Source: Apoda limacodes
Taxonomy: Eukaryota > Arthropoda > Insecta > Lepidoptera > Limacodidae
Direction: 5' to 3'
Assembly (NCBI GenBank): GCA_946406115.1
Contig: OX291543.1
Location: 3,536,501-3,600,500 of the forward strand
Length of the DNA stretch: 64,000 nucleotides
The notes beneath the pieces were generated by a model. The model made no database searches. It was not told the origin of the DNA and saw only the letters and a list, made by a program, of their open reading frames with translations. The first letter of the stretch is position 1. Every line of letters starts with the position of its first letter. This document shows positions 10,366-24,800 of this stretch, one piece after another. Position numbers and translations under genes: made by a program.

Positions 10366-12810
10366 GCATTAAATAAAATAATTAGACAAAATGATCTAAA
10401 TATTTTATTAAAAATAATTTTCTATCTACAAATACCTATAGGTATACCTACCTATTCACTTAAAATCTTTAGGCATAACATTTTATCTATTTTTAGGAAG
10501 ACTTGCCTCTAGGTAGTATAAGTCGCTAATACCAAAATTTTAGACACACAATTATATTGTTTAAGAATAGGTCACCTGTGAATCTTCCAAAATTATTGGC
10601 ACCCCTAATAGATACCCACATAATACAATTATATACATAACATATATATGTACAATGTTCTCAAACACATCATTATTATCAAGGTCACTGAGGGTTAACT
10701 CTAAAATTAAACGCTAAAAACCTGTTTAACATACGTATGTAAAGTAGGTACACTATTTTCTTAATATATAAATAATAATAAAATAAATATGCATGCATTG
10801 ATACTACATTTATTTGTAAAGTCAGTATCAGTATAGTTATTTATTCACCTTACCACTTTAAATTAATAAATAAAAATCGTATGGCGTCTTTCTAATAGAA
10901 AGCAATAATGAGATTATCGCAAATTCGCACGAATCTTGTTTGAACGAAAAAACGAACAAATATAGGTACTTGATGTGAATAGATGGCCTAATAGAGATTT
11001 ACGTGATGCAATCGCGCGACTAAACAATTTATACTCGCGCTAATTTAGTTCGTACGAAGACGCGATTACTACCTACCAATATTGAACAGCTTACTACGAC
11101 TTCGTTCCACATAAATTTAACTCTGTTTCGTGTAATAATATCTATCCACGTCAGATTAAGTTGATATTCAGATGGTTCTGGAACAATACTTTTTTACGTT
11201 AGGATACTTTGATCCTATTAGGGCACCCAATTCTGGCATCACCGCACAAACACGTGGTGATTGCTTACTCGCGCTTTGATCGAGTCACGTCAGCCTAAGG
11301 TTGTGGTAAGGTGATAACTTTGTCGAAAATACCTACACAAAAAAAAAACACAATATCTATTCTACGAGCAAGATGATGTCAGATTTATAAATTATTATTT
11401 TTTTCTTGAGAAAACACGGATAGACTGGACACATTAGACTACTTTCTACACTTGAATATTTTGAAGATCAAAAGGGTTTTTTATTTAACGTGATCAGCAT
11501 GCTAACTCTAGCTAGAAACCAATTCCAATTAGTAAAATCCTATGTGGATCAAGAAATATGCAGTTCTTTTTCGCTACTACGGCTTCAAAAGCACCTACCA
11601 GGATTTCTTAGATAATCCTTCTTTGATATTGATACCGCTTTTAGTAACATTTGTGTCAACTAATGTAAGTAACTAAGGAATGCTGTATGCTGCATCCATA
11701 TCTAGAAGAATAATATAGATGTACTATATTTACTTTTTTGTAATATAATATTTGTATCATCCATTTGTTGGGCATAAATATGAAAAAGAGTATAAGACAG
11801 GTTTACTCAAATCAATGTGGAAATTCTTAATTGAAGCTCACCAAGTTAATTATTAAAAAAATTCTCCATCTTAGACTTTTCGCCAAATAAACCAGCTTCT
11901 CAGTCGTAAATGATTTGAGTTCCAAGACTGGCCTGGAGATTGCAAACTCGATCCCGCGTTGTTGTTTCAAGAATTGTTTCAACAGTAGGCATGCATATTT
12001 AATTTGAAGAATAAATCTTTTTTAAGACTACATTTCTAAACCGAATCTAAACTATAATGTCATATTTTAAAGAAACCCTAAAAAAACAATTTATTTTTGA
12101 TCATTATTTTACAAAAAAAACGAAAATAATTCACCTCAAACTTTTTACCACATTTTAATAAGTAGAAAAAACACGTTTTTTTACTGAATTTAAATTATCG
12201 AACCGATATTTACTCAACACTCGATTTCATTTGGATCACTTGTCAAAATGACCAATAAGAGCTCGAAACAATAACGTCATATCTCCGAAAAAAAATAATA
12301 TAGAAAGGTTCTGTACGCACTGTGGTGAGAGGTAGGTACATTTAAACTGATCTTACGCTGGCGTGCTACGATTTGTTTCAAATTAACTAGTATGTACATC
12401 ATCTCATGTCTCAGTGATGACATCTATTACATACATAAAACAATATCTAACATAAGAATAACCATCACAATATGTTGATTAAATAAAATATGTTGACAAT
12501 ATAACTATTAGCTGCTTACGCCATATAAATACAGACATACATTACCATCCTAAGGCCAACACGTTATAATAACTTCATAGTTTTTTTGCCATACAATTTT
12601 TAGAAATATTATACTGTACTGAGAAGCGCCAGAAAGCAACTCAAAAGTTACCTTCTATTTAAAAAACATTAATTTACAATATTTAGTTGGCAGTGTCGAA
12701 TACGTGGCTTTTGACTAACTAAAACTTCTTCTTTACTTAATGCAAGGGAACCATGGGAAAACAACTAGTGTCTTTAAAAAAATTACATACTAGGAGTGCA
12801 TATGCTGCCT
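10366..12810. other. Gene-free AT-rich region downstream of the ferredoxin gene
   Basis: More than 2 kb of AT-rich sequence with no exon, RNA gene or long repeat that I can support. A faint LINE-tail scrap (actgagaagcgccagaaagc) occurs at 12615-12640. Confidence 0.45.
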
Positions 12811-12820
12811 AGATATTGTG

Positions 12821-12826
12821 TTTATT
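12821..12826 (-). promoter_or_regulatory. Polyadenylation signal of the ferredoxin gene
   Basis: The minus strand reads AATAAA 54 bp beyond the stop codon. This is the first such hexamer after the coding region and would give a very short 3' UTR. Confidence 0.6.
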
Positions 12827-12879
12827 TAGAAGAAATCCATCAAAATTTACGACTTGTTGGCCAGAAGTGTCCTTTATCA

Positions 12880-15800
12880 TTAGCTGCGCACGTCGTTAAT
12901 GGTTTCTGGTACTTTAACTTCGAGACCATCCATGTCTTTGGTGAGCGTGATTTGACAGCCAAGCCGGGACGTATCAGTGAGACCGTACGCCAGGTCTAAC
13001 ATGTCACGTTCTTCGTCTGTTGCCTCTTCTGGTAATCTAGATTAAAAAATTAATGATATTTTAGCTGAAATTTATATTTAACCAACTACAAAATAATAAA
13101 AGGAGAAGTAATTATATGACTAAAAATTGGAAAAGGAGACACTAGTAACTAGGACATTTTTGGCAAGGATATGTGCTCAGTATTTGAGAAAAATCCTATT
13201 TTGACCTCTTTTAACTCCCTTCTAACCAAAATAAATCTTTAAAATTCTGTGTTATTGTTATAACTTTGGAATTTTGGTAAACCATAGTCACCATAAATCT
13301 TAAACTCTTCCAAAACGCATTTTATTGGCCAGGGGCCTTAGACAAGTTACAATCGAAAATTCGTGCAGTATCGCTATAGAACAAGCATTTTCGTAACAAT
13401 AGTGGTAGACTTATTATTGCTCATGTATCGAAAACGCTGTATCGTGGGCGTCGGCTGAAAAACTTTATTTGTGCCAATTATCGAAAATCACATTTGTTTT
13501 TGTTTTTTTTATACTTTGGAATGTGGTGTTTTTTTTATTTAAGTCTTATATGGTATTATTACTTTTATTTTCATTCAACATCTCATTGTTGGTTTTAGAT
13601 TTAATAATATAGGTATTTATCGTATTATATTGTTTTTATGTTTTAAGTAGGTACCTAGTTTATCTTAAATATGCTGTTGTGAAAATACTAGGTACCTACT
13701 TACGTAAAAATAGTCTAGCTTTCTAGAAACGAAAATCTGGCTATACATTTACTATGAATCTGTTAAATCAAATTTTTAGTAACACCATCTTATTTAATTA
13801 CAAAAAGTTGCTTATGATGTGAAAATATAACAATAATTAAAGATTCAATAATAGGTATATTGAATAATATAAGCATCTTTATTTAGGTAGGTAGGTATAT
13901 TTTTCATATCAGAGACAAATAGCTACCTATAATACAAATATTGAATACAAACACCACATTTAAATACCTAATTGACAAAATACTTAAAAAAATTAAAATA
14001 TAATTAACATCCACAATAGATTTCAAGCCGCCATTTACAATCGCCAAGCTTATCCGGAGGGTTTTGGCGAACGCAAGTTCAACGAATATCAAAAAGGAAT
14101 CGCGTTTGTAAAGTTGCAATATGGCTACCTAATGTATAGACAACTTTCGTTTCGGCGCTCCACAGTGGCTTGGCTATGGTACCGATAGCATAGACAGCAA
14201 TAAGTCTATGATTTTTTTCGGTCGATAGCAAGTGACGTCACAAACTTTATGTTCATACATTTTGTTCGATTCTATTCTTTTTTTCGTGACGTTAAATTTG
14301 TGAAGTCTATGCCCCCTGAAGTAGGTATAATAAATGTTATTTATAATAAAAGCATTACATTTTAATACCTTAGCCAGTTAAGATGTAGCTGCACTACTTA
14401 TACATGCTTAATTACACATTGCTTTCTTCCTATTCTGGCAAGAAATTATCGACTAATAGTCCAGCAGCCATCACCTGTTTTTTTCAGTGATTAATAACAG
14501 GCTGAATCTTCATGAGTAGGTTCGGTTCGACGAGACGCCCAGTTTTGCCTCTGTGAAAATTCTCGATAGAGGTAGCTAATGAAGTGCGCAGGAGTAAAAC
14601 ATGTCAATTTGTTGGGCTGTCCAAATTGTCTAACATTATTTTTTTTTTTTTTATATTGAATAATTGGACAATAAACTTGGAAAAATATTTGTCTCACAAT
14701 ATTGATGATTTGACAGGAGCGTCCTTCGCTCCAAATATGTCCAAATACAGAGGTCATAAAAATCCATACTAATATTATAAATGCGAAAGTAACTCTGACT
14801 GTCTGTCTGCCTGTAACCACGCTGTAACCTATTCACGCCAACGGACAAGGCTCCTTAAGAATCCACAAACCATGAGAGAGGCGCTGAATAACATCAGATG
14901 CCTCCTTGATTTCTGAACGGAGCTGGGATGGTATGAGTTACCAATAAAATGAACCGGTTACCTACGTACAATGGCCCTATCATTAGGCTAAGAGCGTAAA
15001 ACATAAGTCCAACTAACTAACTAACCTATTCACGCTTCAACCATTGCTGTACGGATAAGGATGAAATTTGGCATGGAGATAGTCTGAGCCCCGGGAAAGG
15101 ACATAGGCCACTTGAAAACGTCAAGTGTAAGTCGGTTTTTATATACATATTATTCTCCTTTACGTGTGTTTATCACCTTACTCCTCCTAAACGGCTGAAA
15201 CGATATGGCCTAAATTTTTTGTGAATATTTGAATAAGTTCCTGGATAAATTGCAAAACACACTTAGACCCGGTAGGTGGCGTTGCAGTCGGTGTGTCATT
15301 AATCTTCTCCTAAACAGCAGGGACGATTTTAATGACATTTTAGTATGCATTCGAGTGAACAACATCACTAAAGTGAACAAAAGTTGCTATGGCACCTTAT
15401 CTCTATAGTGTATCAATCTTGAGATGATTTTTGAGGGTATCTTTTTGTAATTTTTTCTTCTGATTCGATAAAATAATGAAGTTTTATATCACTAATTAAA
15501 CATATTTTAATACATACATATTTCTTTTAGTACCACTAAGGTATTCTCTGAAACCGCACTGTATGTGACTATATAGGTTTCAAGGTGTAAAGATTAATTC
15601 CCTGCCAATGGCAAGCCGAGCGATGGTACAAAGTTGCCGTGGGCATAATTTGAAAAAAAAACAATTCAAGCGGTATAATACACACAGGGAGGCAGTCTCA
15701 TAAAGTACATACATATATTATATTGTATAGATACATAATATAATTCTTTTGCTAACGGAGAGGTTGATATCCTCTGCCCAGCCTATTCATCATGTTTACA

Positions 15801-18800
15801 TTATGTCGGCTTCAGACTCAAGCACAATTTTGGAAGTCGGGCTGGATATGTCACAGAGGATATCTGCTGTCGCTGCCGCATTAGCCTTGGAGTCAGGGAC
15901 TTGTTAATATTGAGAGTGTGCATAGACCACAGTGGCCACACATGTATCTATCTGACAGGTTTCACAGCACTGACACAGGCATAACTCTACCTGAATTTGA
16001 CGACTAACAAAGTTCTAGAGTAATGTCACAGCAGAACTGGTTATTTTGAGACTTCAACACCCACTATTGTGAGTGTCAGTTCTCAAACTAATAACTACGC
16101 AGGAATCACTGCTCATACCGAGAATACTAGATATAGAAGGCCACACATGCTCTTTACTGGACCTTGAGCTGACAGCATGTCCAGAAGGATATTCCCTCTC
16201 TCCGCTCTAAGGTGACACAGCTTCTGAGATACCGATAGTTAGTTGGACTTATGTTTTCCACACTAAGACTCATGATAGGGCCATGTGTATTAGTATTAAG
16301 TAATGACAAGTATAGAACTGACACACTGCGACTTGAGTCAGAGGTCACTTCCCTGCAAGCATCCCTAGACCACATAATGGCAAAATACAGTTCAGCCCAA
16401 AAAGAAATTGAGGAACACACTAGAGCCATGAATGGCCTGCCTGACCTATGTAAATACATTGCTGACAGGTTTGAGTCACTTAACAACTATCAACAAACCT
16501 GTGAATGTCAACAGATGCCGGGCATGTCACAACATGACAACGAGTCTTCTGTTTCTCCTCAGTGTGACAGTTTTCATACTTTTCAAAAAAAACAATAGTA
16601 ACAAAATAGTACAAAACCTAAAATTAAATAAAACCTGAAATTTTGTAATGTTCAGTGATGATATTGGAAAGCATATGGGTTACCTACTTAGAGCAAACTT
16701 GGATCAGACTGTTATAAAGCACTGCCTGCCAAACTGTTCTTACCAGGGCATACTTAATTATATTAAGGACTATAATTTTTTTGAAAACAGCATAGTTGTT
16801 ATACATAGGGCAGAGAGGAAAAATGAGCAAACATCAATTGACTAAAAATATGAATAATCTTAGCATTTTGAATGTAAAACAAATAATACCTATTGTTCAC
16901 TTTTCCATTAAGCAAACACTTACATGACAATTATAATCTTTTAAGATATAAATTCCATTTGTCAATGCATGAAATGTCCCAAAAATGTAATAATCTACAT
17001 GTAATTGACATCAATAATTATGTAGGTAAACATAGAAATTATATATCTAAATCTTATAAAAGACAGATAGTACTCTCATTGTCATATTATTTAAATAACT
17101 TAGCCTAGCATTTGACTTGTCAGACTGCCTCTTTTGGGCATAATACTAGTTTTAATATACCGACTTTGGAAACGCTTCCAATAAATTCTAGTCAAATTGC
17201 CTCTATTGGGCAAGATAATAGTTTTAAGACTTTGGAAACTGTTCCAAATACTTTTTTTTAGCTAAGTGTACAACAAAGAACCCCTCTGGCTCGACTTTTG
17301 TGTCTATTAAAGATTTACCCAAATGTTCTAAAAAAACATGATGTAAAGAATGTAAAATTCCTAAACATAGTTAACCAAAATATTCAAGGTATGCTTGGAA
17401 AAGATCTTGAAATAGAGTTGTTCACGAACTGCTGCAACATAGATATTCTTTGCATTACAAAACATTGGCTTAAATCTCACCAGTTCATGTTCAACTTCAG
17501 TAGTCACCAAATTGGTAGTTCGTTCAACAGGGAACACACTATTCATGGTGGCTCTTTGATTCTTGTAAATAACAAGTTAAAACATAAAGATCGGAAAGAT
17601 ATTGTGAGCCTCTCTGTTGAATGAATTATTGAAATAGCCTGTGTGGAATTAGAGCATTTCATTGTTGTTAGTGTGTACAGGCCGCCCACAGCGGATTATT
17701 TCAAAAAAATTAAAAAGTATTTATTTGCGGAGATTTCAATATAGATTTGTTAATAGAAAAGTCCTCCTTACGCATAAAATTAAAAAGTCTATTTCAATCA
17801 TTCAACTGTAAAAATATATTTCTATCACCGACTAGAATAACAGCCAATACAGCAACATGCATAGATAATATTTTTACAGATTGTATTACAGTTACATACT
17901 AAAAAGGAGGCACGGCACATACATAACTGAAACTGAAAAATATATATTATTTAACTCTGGCGAAAAAGTGGTAGAAATAGAGTACGGTTTATGGTTAAGA
18001 AAGCATTGAAAAAAATATAATAAATTTCAAACCGGGCACAGACCGTGTTGCAAGACTGGATATGGAGTTTGATAAAAAAGTATATAAATTTATCCAAGTA
18101 TATGCACCTACCGAACAATCAACGGAGGATGTCCTCGAAACTTTTTATAATGATCTTAATAGTGCCATACATAAGTCAGACTACAATGTTATACTAATGG
18201 GTGATTTAAACTCCAAAATAGGACAGACTTGCGAAGATAAAACATTCATGGCAAATAAAAGAGGAGAAACTTTGATAGAATTCTGTATGGAAAAACAAAT
18301 GCACATAATGAATACTTACTTCAAAAAGAATCTAAAACAAAGATGGACCTGGCATTCACCTGACTATAAAACCCAGAATAAAATAGATTTTATTATAACC
18401 AAAACTACAAGTGATATGGAGGATGTGCAGGTTATTGGAACGTCACATCCAGCAGTCCATAGACTTATTACAGCAAAACTTATTGTTAACAAAAAGACTA
18501 AAAGGTCAAGAACTGCATATAGAAATAAAAATGGAACAGGACTCTTTGAAATCGAAAAAGCACAATTAAAAAACGTTTTTTCAGAAAAAAGCTCAAACTT
18601 AAAATTTACAACAATACAAGAATACAATTTTGTAATAACCGAAAACATAAAATATAGTATAAATAAATTACCATCGATAATAAAATACCAACGACATAAT
18701 ATTACACCTGATATAGTTTACATGATATCACAAAGAGAAGAGTTAAAAAAAAAAGAAATAAAACTAAAGAAGAAAAGAAACAATTAAGTGCGCTATACTG

Positions 18801-21800
18801 GAAAATAAGCAAAACCATTAAAGCTAATATCAAAAGTCACCAACAAAAAATTATAGAAGAAGAGATAGACCAAAGAAGTTCAGTAAAGAGAGCAGACAAA
18901 AGGCTTCAAAATCATGGGTAGTCGCACTGAAAAACAATGCAAACTATGAGAAAACTAACAGGAAGTCCATAGTCAACATAGCTTCAGACTTCTACAAAGA
19001 ACTTTACAGTGCCAAAGACGTAATTAATGGAGAAAAATTATATAACGAAAACCATGTAGACACTGAGTGTGTACCACCTTTTTAACTTCAGAAATAAAAG
19101 AATCTTTGAAATCGCTTAAAACAATGAAAAGCCGATGAGATCACAAATGATACAATAAAAGCTATTATTGAACCTCTTACCCCAATCATAACAACACTGT
19201 TCAATGAAATAATATCTCAAGAAATCAAACCAGAGGAATGGGAAATTTCAATTATAACATTATTGTACAAAAAAGGCAGCCCTTTAGATATGGGAATCTA
19301 CAGGCCAGTCAATCTCCTATCTGCTTTATACAAAGTCTTTACAAAAACGATATTAAGAAGAATCATGCCTTCTATTGAATCTAATCAACCTAGAGAACAG
19401 GCTGGTTTTTGACCCAAGTTTTCAACAACTGGCCATATTTTTGTACTAAACCAGATCATAGAGAAATACACTGAATTTAAAAAAGATCTTTACATAGCTT
19501 TTGTAGATTATGCCAAAGCGTTCGACTGCATATCACACACAGCACTATGGGACACTCTGATCAAGCAAGGTGTGCATCACAAGTACATTACACTACTAAA
19601 GAAAATATATAGAGAGAGCAAGGCAGTTGTCAGGCTGGAAAGAAAGGGCAGCCCGTTTAAAATACAAAGAGGTGTCCGACTAGGCGATCCCATATCTCCT
19701 AACTTATTTACAGTGCTATTGGAAGACATATTTAGTAAACTAAACTGGGAGAGTTTTGGATTGACCATGAACGGCGAGAGATTAACTCATCTAAGATTTG
19801 CTGATGACATTATAATATTCAGCAAGAACTATAATGATCTAGAAATCATGGTACAAAGTCTGGATCTTGAAAGCAGAAAATGTGGACTGCACATGAATGC
19901 AACCAAAACTTGCATGACAAACACAGTCAGAACACCTATTAAGATAGATCAATAAAGTCTGAATTATGTTGACACATACACATACTTGGGACAAAATATA
20001 GGTTTCGAAAGTCAAACTCTGAAAGAAGTAGAATGACGCATCAAAATGGCTTGGAGTAAATATTGGATGCTTAAACACATATTTAAGTCCAAATTACCCA
20101 TCAGGCTAAAGGCCTTTGACAATTCCATCTTACCCGTGTTACTGTATGGATGCCAATGCTGGGCACTAACAAAGGAAATAACGGGGAAGCTTCAAGTATT
20201 CCAAAGAAAAATGGAAAGGAGCATGCTGGGATCAAACTTAGCCAATGAGTGCGAAACACAGAAATACGAAACAGAACTAAGCTGAAAGATGCTGCCGAGA
20301 TGGCTTGTAGATACAAATGGAGATGGGCAGGTCATGTCGTACGAGCTACTGATGGACGTTGGAGTGAGCGTGTGCTTCATTGGTGGCCCCGAGAGGAAAA
20401 GCGTCCTCGAGTTCGTCCCAGACGTCGATGGATTGACGATATTATACAGGTGGCAAGCGGGACCTGGTCAAGACTGGCGGCCGACTGAAAAAAATGGAAT
20501 GCGTTGGAGGAGGCCTTCGTCCAAAATTGGACTCTCCAATAAAATGGAATGTAGTGGAAATTTTTGTTTTAAATGTATGTACTGTAAATAACTTTAGGAA
20601 TAAAAGGCTTTATTATTAATATTATTATTATTACAGTTACAAATAAAAGTATTATAAATAACCTTACTTCTGACAATTGTGGGCAGTTAGTGCAAATTTA
20701 ATTTTTAACACAGAATAAATGTAAGGAAAAAATTGTTATAAGACCTAAAACTAAACGACACTTGGAGATATTTAAAAAAAAATATTGTTAAAATTCCATC
20801 TCTTGTCGAACATAATGATCCAAATGCACAATATAATATGTTTTTACAAAGTTTTTAGTGATGAGTACGACTCTGTATTTAAACCCAAGAGTGTCTTAGC
20901 TAACAAACGTCCATGCTTTAGTGATTGGGCTACTGTGGGCATCCATGTAAGCAGAAAACCATTGTATGAGTTATATAGTGAAAGAAAGTTTAATATAAGT
21001 GAGAAATTTAATGATTATGTTAAAAAATACTCTAAATTATTCAAATTAATCTGTCGTATAGCAAAATCACGTTTTTTTAGTGTAATAGTAATGATAAAAT
21101 AATAACTACTTGTAGTAACATTAACGCTGAGACTGGAAAATCAAAATCTTATAAAACTGATTATTGTCTAGAAGTTGATGGGACTGTTTTTAACTCAGAA
21201 ACAGATATTGCCTCATTGTTCGACAATTTTTTCCTGGATATTACATTCTCAACTATTAACTCACTAAACTCATCTCCATTAATAGCAGAGGCTATGTTAA
21301 AGGAAATGAAAAGAATTTAAATTTAGACATGTAAATCATAACATGGTTATCAAAGCATTTAATTCTCTAAAAATAATAATTATAGCTGACCTCTGGGGCC
21401 ATTCAGTTACCTTAGCAAAAACCATAATTTCTGTCTTTGCTCCCCAACTAGCTATAATATTTAATAGATCTATTGATTGTGGTGTATTTCCTGATTTAAT
21501 GAAATACAGTAAAATTATACCTATATTTAAATCAGGTAGTACTAGTGACCTGTCTACCTTTAGACCTATCTCTATACTTCCTGTTTTCAGTAAAATCTTT
21601 GAAAAACTGATCTTAAATCAAATGAGTAGTCATTTTACTTCACAGCTGACTTGCAAACAGTTTGGGTTTACAAAAGGTTGGTTAACAACCGATTGCAACA
21701 CTACGGTATTATATAGAGGTACTGCACTTAAACTCATTAGCTCGTATGTGGACAATAGGATTCAGACAGTTGATATAAATGGGAAGCGCGCCCCTGGATC

Positions 21801-24800
21801 TAAAATTAAAATGGGCGTTCCACAGGGCTCCATCCTGGGGCCATTCCTATTTCTTATATACATTAATGATCTCCGGGAGGTCGTTAAAAATAATCACGAG
21901 ATAGTGTTGTTCGCAGATGACACATCACTTTTGTTTAGAGTTAAAATACGCGAAACAGTTCTAGATAATTTAAAACTGACTAAAGTTGTCCACTGGTTCA
22001 ATATGAATAATTTGCTTTAAAACAGTAAGAAAACTAAATGTATTAAATTCTTAACGCCAAATGTTAGTCAAGTAAGAACCAGTGTACGTATAAATGGGGA
22101 GCAATTAGATGTTGTAGATAGCGCTGTATTCTTAGGCATCACTTTAGATGCAAAACTTCAATGGGGCCCACACATAGCTGGATTGGCGAATAGACTTAGT
22201 TCTGCAGCTTTTGCGGTTAAAAAGATTCGTCAACTTACACACAAAGCTATAGCCCGGCTAGTATTATTTAGCTACTTTCATAGCGTGATGTCCTATGGTA
22301 TCCTATTATGGGGACAGGCAGCTGATATACAGACAATATTTGTACTGCAGAAGAGGTCTATTCGAGCAATATACAATTTATCTAACAGACACTCTTTAAG
22401 GGATAAATTTAAAGAGATAAATATACTTTACCTGGTCAATATATATTTGATAATTTAATGTATGTTCATAAGAATATTAATCTTTAAAAATAGTCAAAGT
22501 CAAAGTCAAAGTCAAAATGGTTTATTGAAAATAAGGATTTTACATTCACTTTTGAATCGTCAAAGTTATAAAATATTATTTTTTGAACCCTCCCACCTTC
22601 CCGCCGGTTCACAATGTTGTTGATTTCTACCGAGAAGAATCCGGCAAGAAACTCGATAGTTACTCTTTTAAAAACACTATCAATAATACAAATAAACTAA
22701 AATACAATTAATGTTTTAAATAAAAAAATTCTAGTCTATGCATCCTGTAATTGAGCATCATCAGTCCCAAGGATTTTTATCATTTACATAGTCTGAAATA
22801 TTGTAGTATACCTTTTTACAAAGTACCTGCTTGATAAAAGATTTAAATTTACTTATTGATAGATTTTGAATTTTATTGGGAACTTTGTTGTAAAAGTTTA
22901 TACATTGCCCCATAAAAGAGTGACTTATTTTGTGTAGACGTGTATCATGCACCAACAGCTTATTTTTACTTCTAGTATTCACTTTGTGAACGTCACTTTT
23001 CTTGCTGAAACTATTCATATTTTTATGTACATATAAAAGATTTTCATATATGTACTGCGACACTAAAGTTAAAATTTTTACTTCCCTAAACCTATCCCTC
23101 AGAGATATCCCAGATCCTAATTTATAAATAGCACGAATTGCCCTTTTTTGTAACAAAAATATTGTATTTACATCAGCAGCGCTACCCCACAATAGGATAC
23201 CATATGTCATTAAACTATGGAAACAGCTAAAATATACTATTTTTGCAGTGTCGACATCGGTCAATTGTCTAATTTTCTTGATCGCATACACAGCAGAGCT
23301 AAGTTTTTTAGCTAGGTTATGAATATGAGGACCCCATTGAAGTTAGGAGTCCAGTGTTATGCCAAGAAAGACTGTTGAATTAACAAGTTCTAATTGCTCG
23401 CCATTAATATTAATACATGTCTGTCTCTGACTAACATTTGGTAATGTAAATTTAACACATTTGGTTTTTTTTCATTAAGTAACAAATTATTAGCGTTAAA
23501 CCAATTTAAAATTTTAGAAAGGGCATTATTTAATTCATTATAATATGTCTGTCGTCTCTTAACTTTAAAAGCAAAGAGGTGTCATCAGCAAATAAGACAA
23601 TGTCATGGATTTTTACATTATATGGGAGATCAGTAAATAAGAAATAGGAAAGGACCTAAAATTGAGCCCTGAGGGAATCCCATAGTGACTGCTGATCCCG
23701 GAGATCTTTCACCGTTGACATGTATTTTTTGTACTCTCCTACTCATATAGGATGTCAAAAGGTCGAGAGCTTGAGATTTTCATGTTGAACACAGTCAAAT
23801 GCCTTAGATGAATCACAAAACACATTTTAATAGTGCCACTCCTGCATCGGTTGTGGAACGGCCTTTCATAAAGCCAAACTGTTTACTACTAAGTAGCCCA
23901 TTAATACAGAAATGGCTTAACATTTGACAAAGTATGATTTTATCAAAAACTTTACTGAGTATAGGTAGTATTGAAATAGGCCGAAAATTATTAGGATCTG
24001 TTGAACTACCTGATTTAAAAAGAGGTATAACTTTGCTAAGTTTCATCTCATCAGGAAACACACCACTATCAACACAACTATTAAAAATAATGGCTAAGGG
24101 TTGTGCTATAACATGAATAATTGAATTTATAGTTTTTACAGAAAGTCCCCAAAGGTCTGTGGTGTTTTTAATTTCTAATGTTTTAAATGTATTAATGATA
24201 TCCGTAGGACTAATGTTTTTAAATGCAAAGGGAACGTTACATTCAGGAACACTAGTTTTTAATAATTTCCCTGCTAAGATTGGACTTGAGTTTAGATGTT
24301 CAGTTGTTTTGAATGGAATATTCCTAAAAAACTGTTCAAAGGCAACTGCTACCTCAGAATTTGTTTTAAAACTAGCATCATCTACAATCAACTCAAAGTC
24401 CTGACAAGAATTCCTAGCTTTACCAGTTTCATTATTTATTATGTTCCATGTAGTTTTTTATTTGTTGAATTTTTTACTTTATGTCTGAGGTGAATTGCTT
24501 TTGCAACAAGACAGACATTTTTAAAGGTTTTTGAGTATTTTTTTAAATATTCCCTAAATATTCGGCTATTATTATATGTTTTTTCTTTATATAATTCATA
24601 CAGTTTACGCCTACTTTTATGAATACCTGGGGTAGTCCATTCACTAAAACTAAAGCGACTGGAAATAAGTTTCTTTTTTGCAGTAAATATTTTATTATAC
24701 TCTGTAGTAATAGTGTCAAGAACAGTATTGTACATATCATTTGGGTCGCCATTATAAAGCAAATCTGGAAGTTTATGCATTAAGTTAGATTTAAATGATT

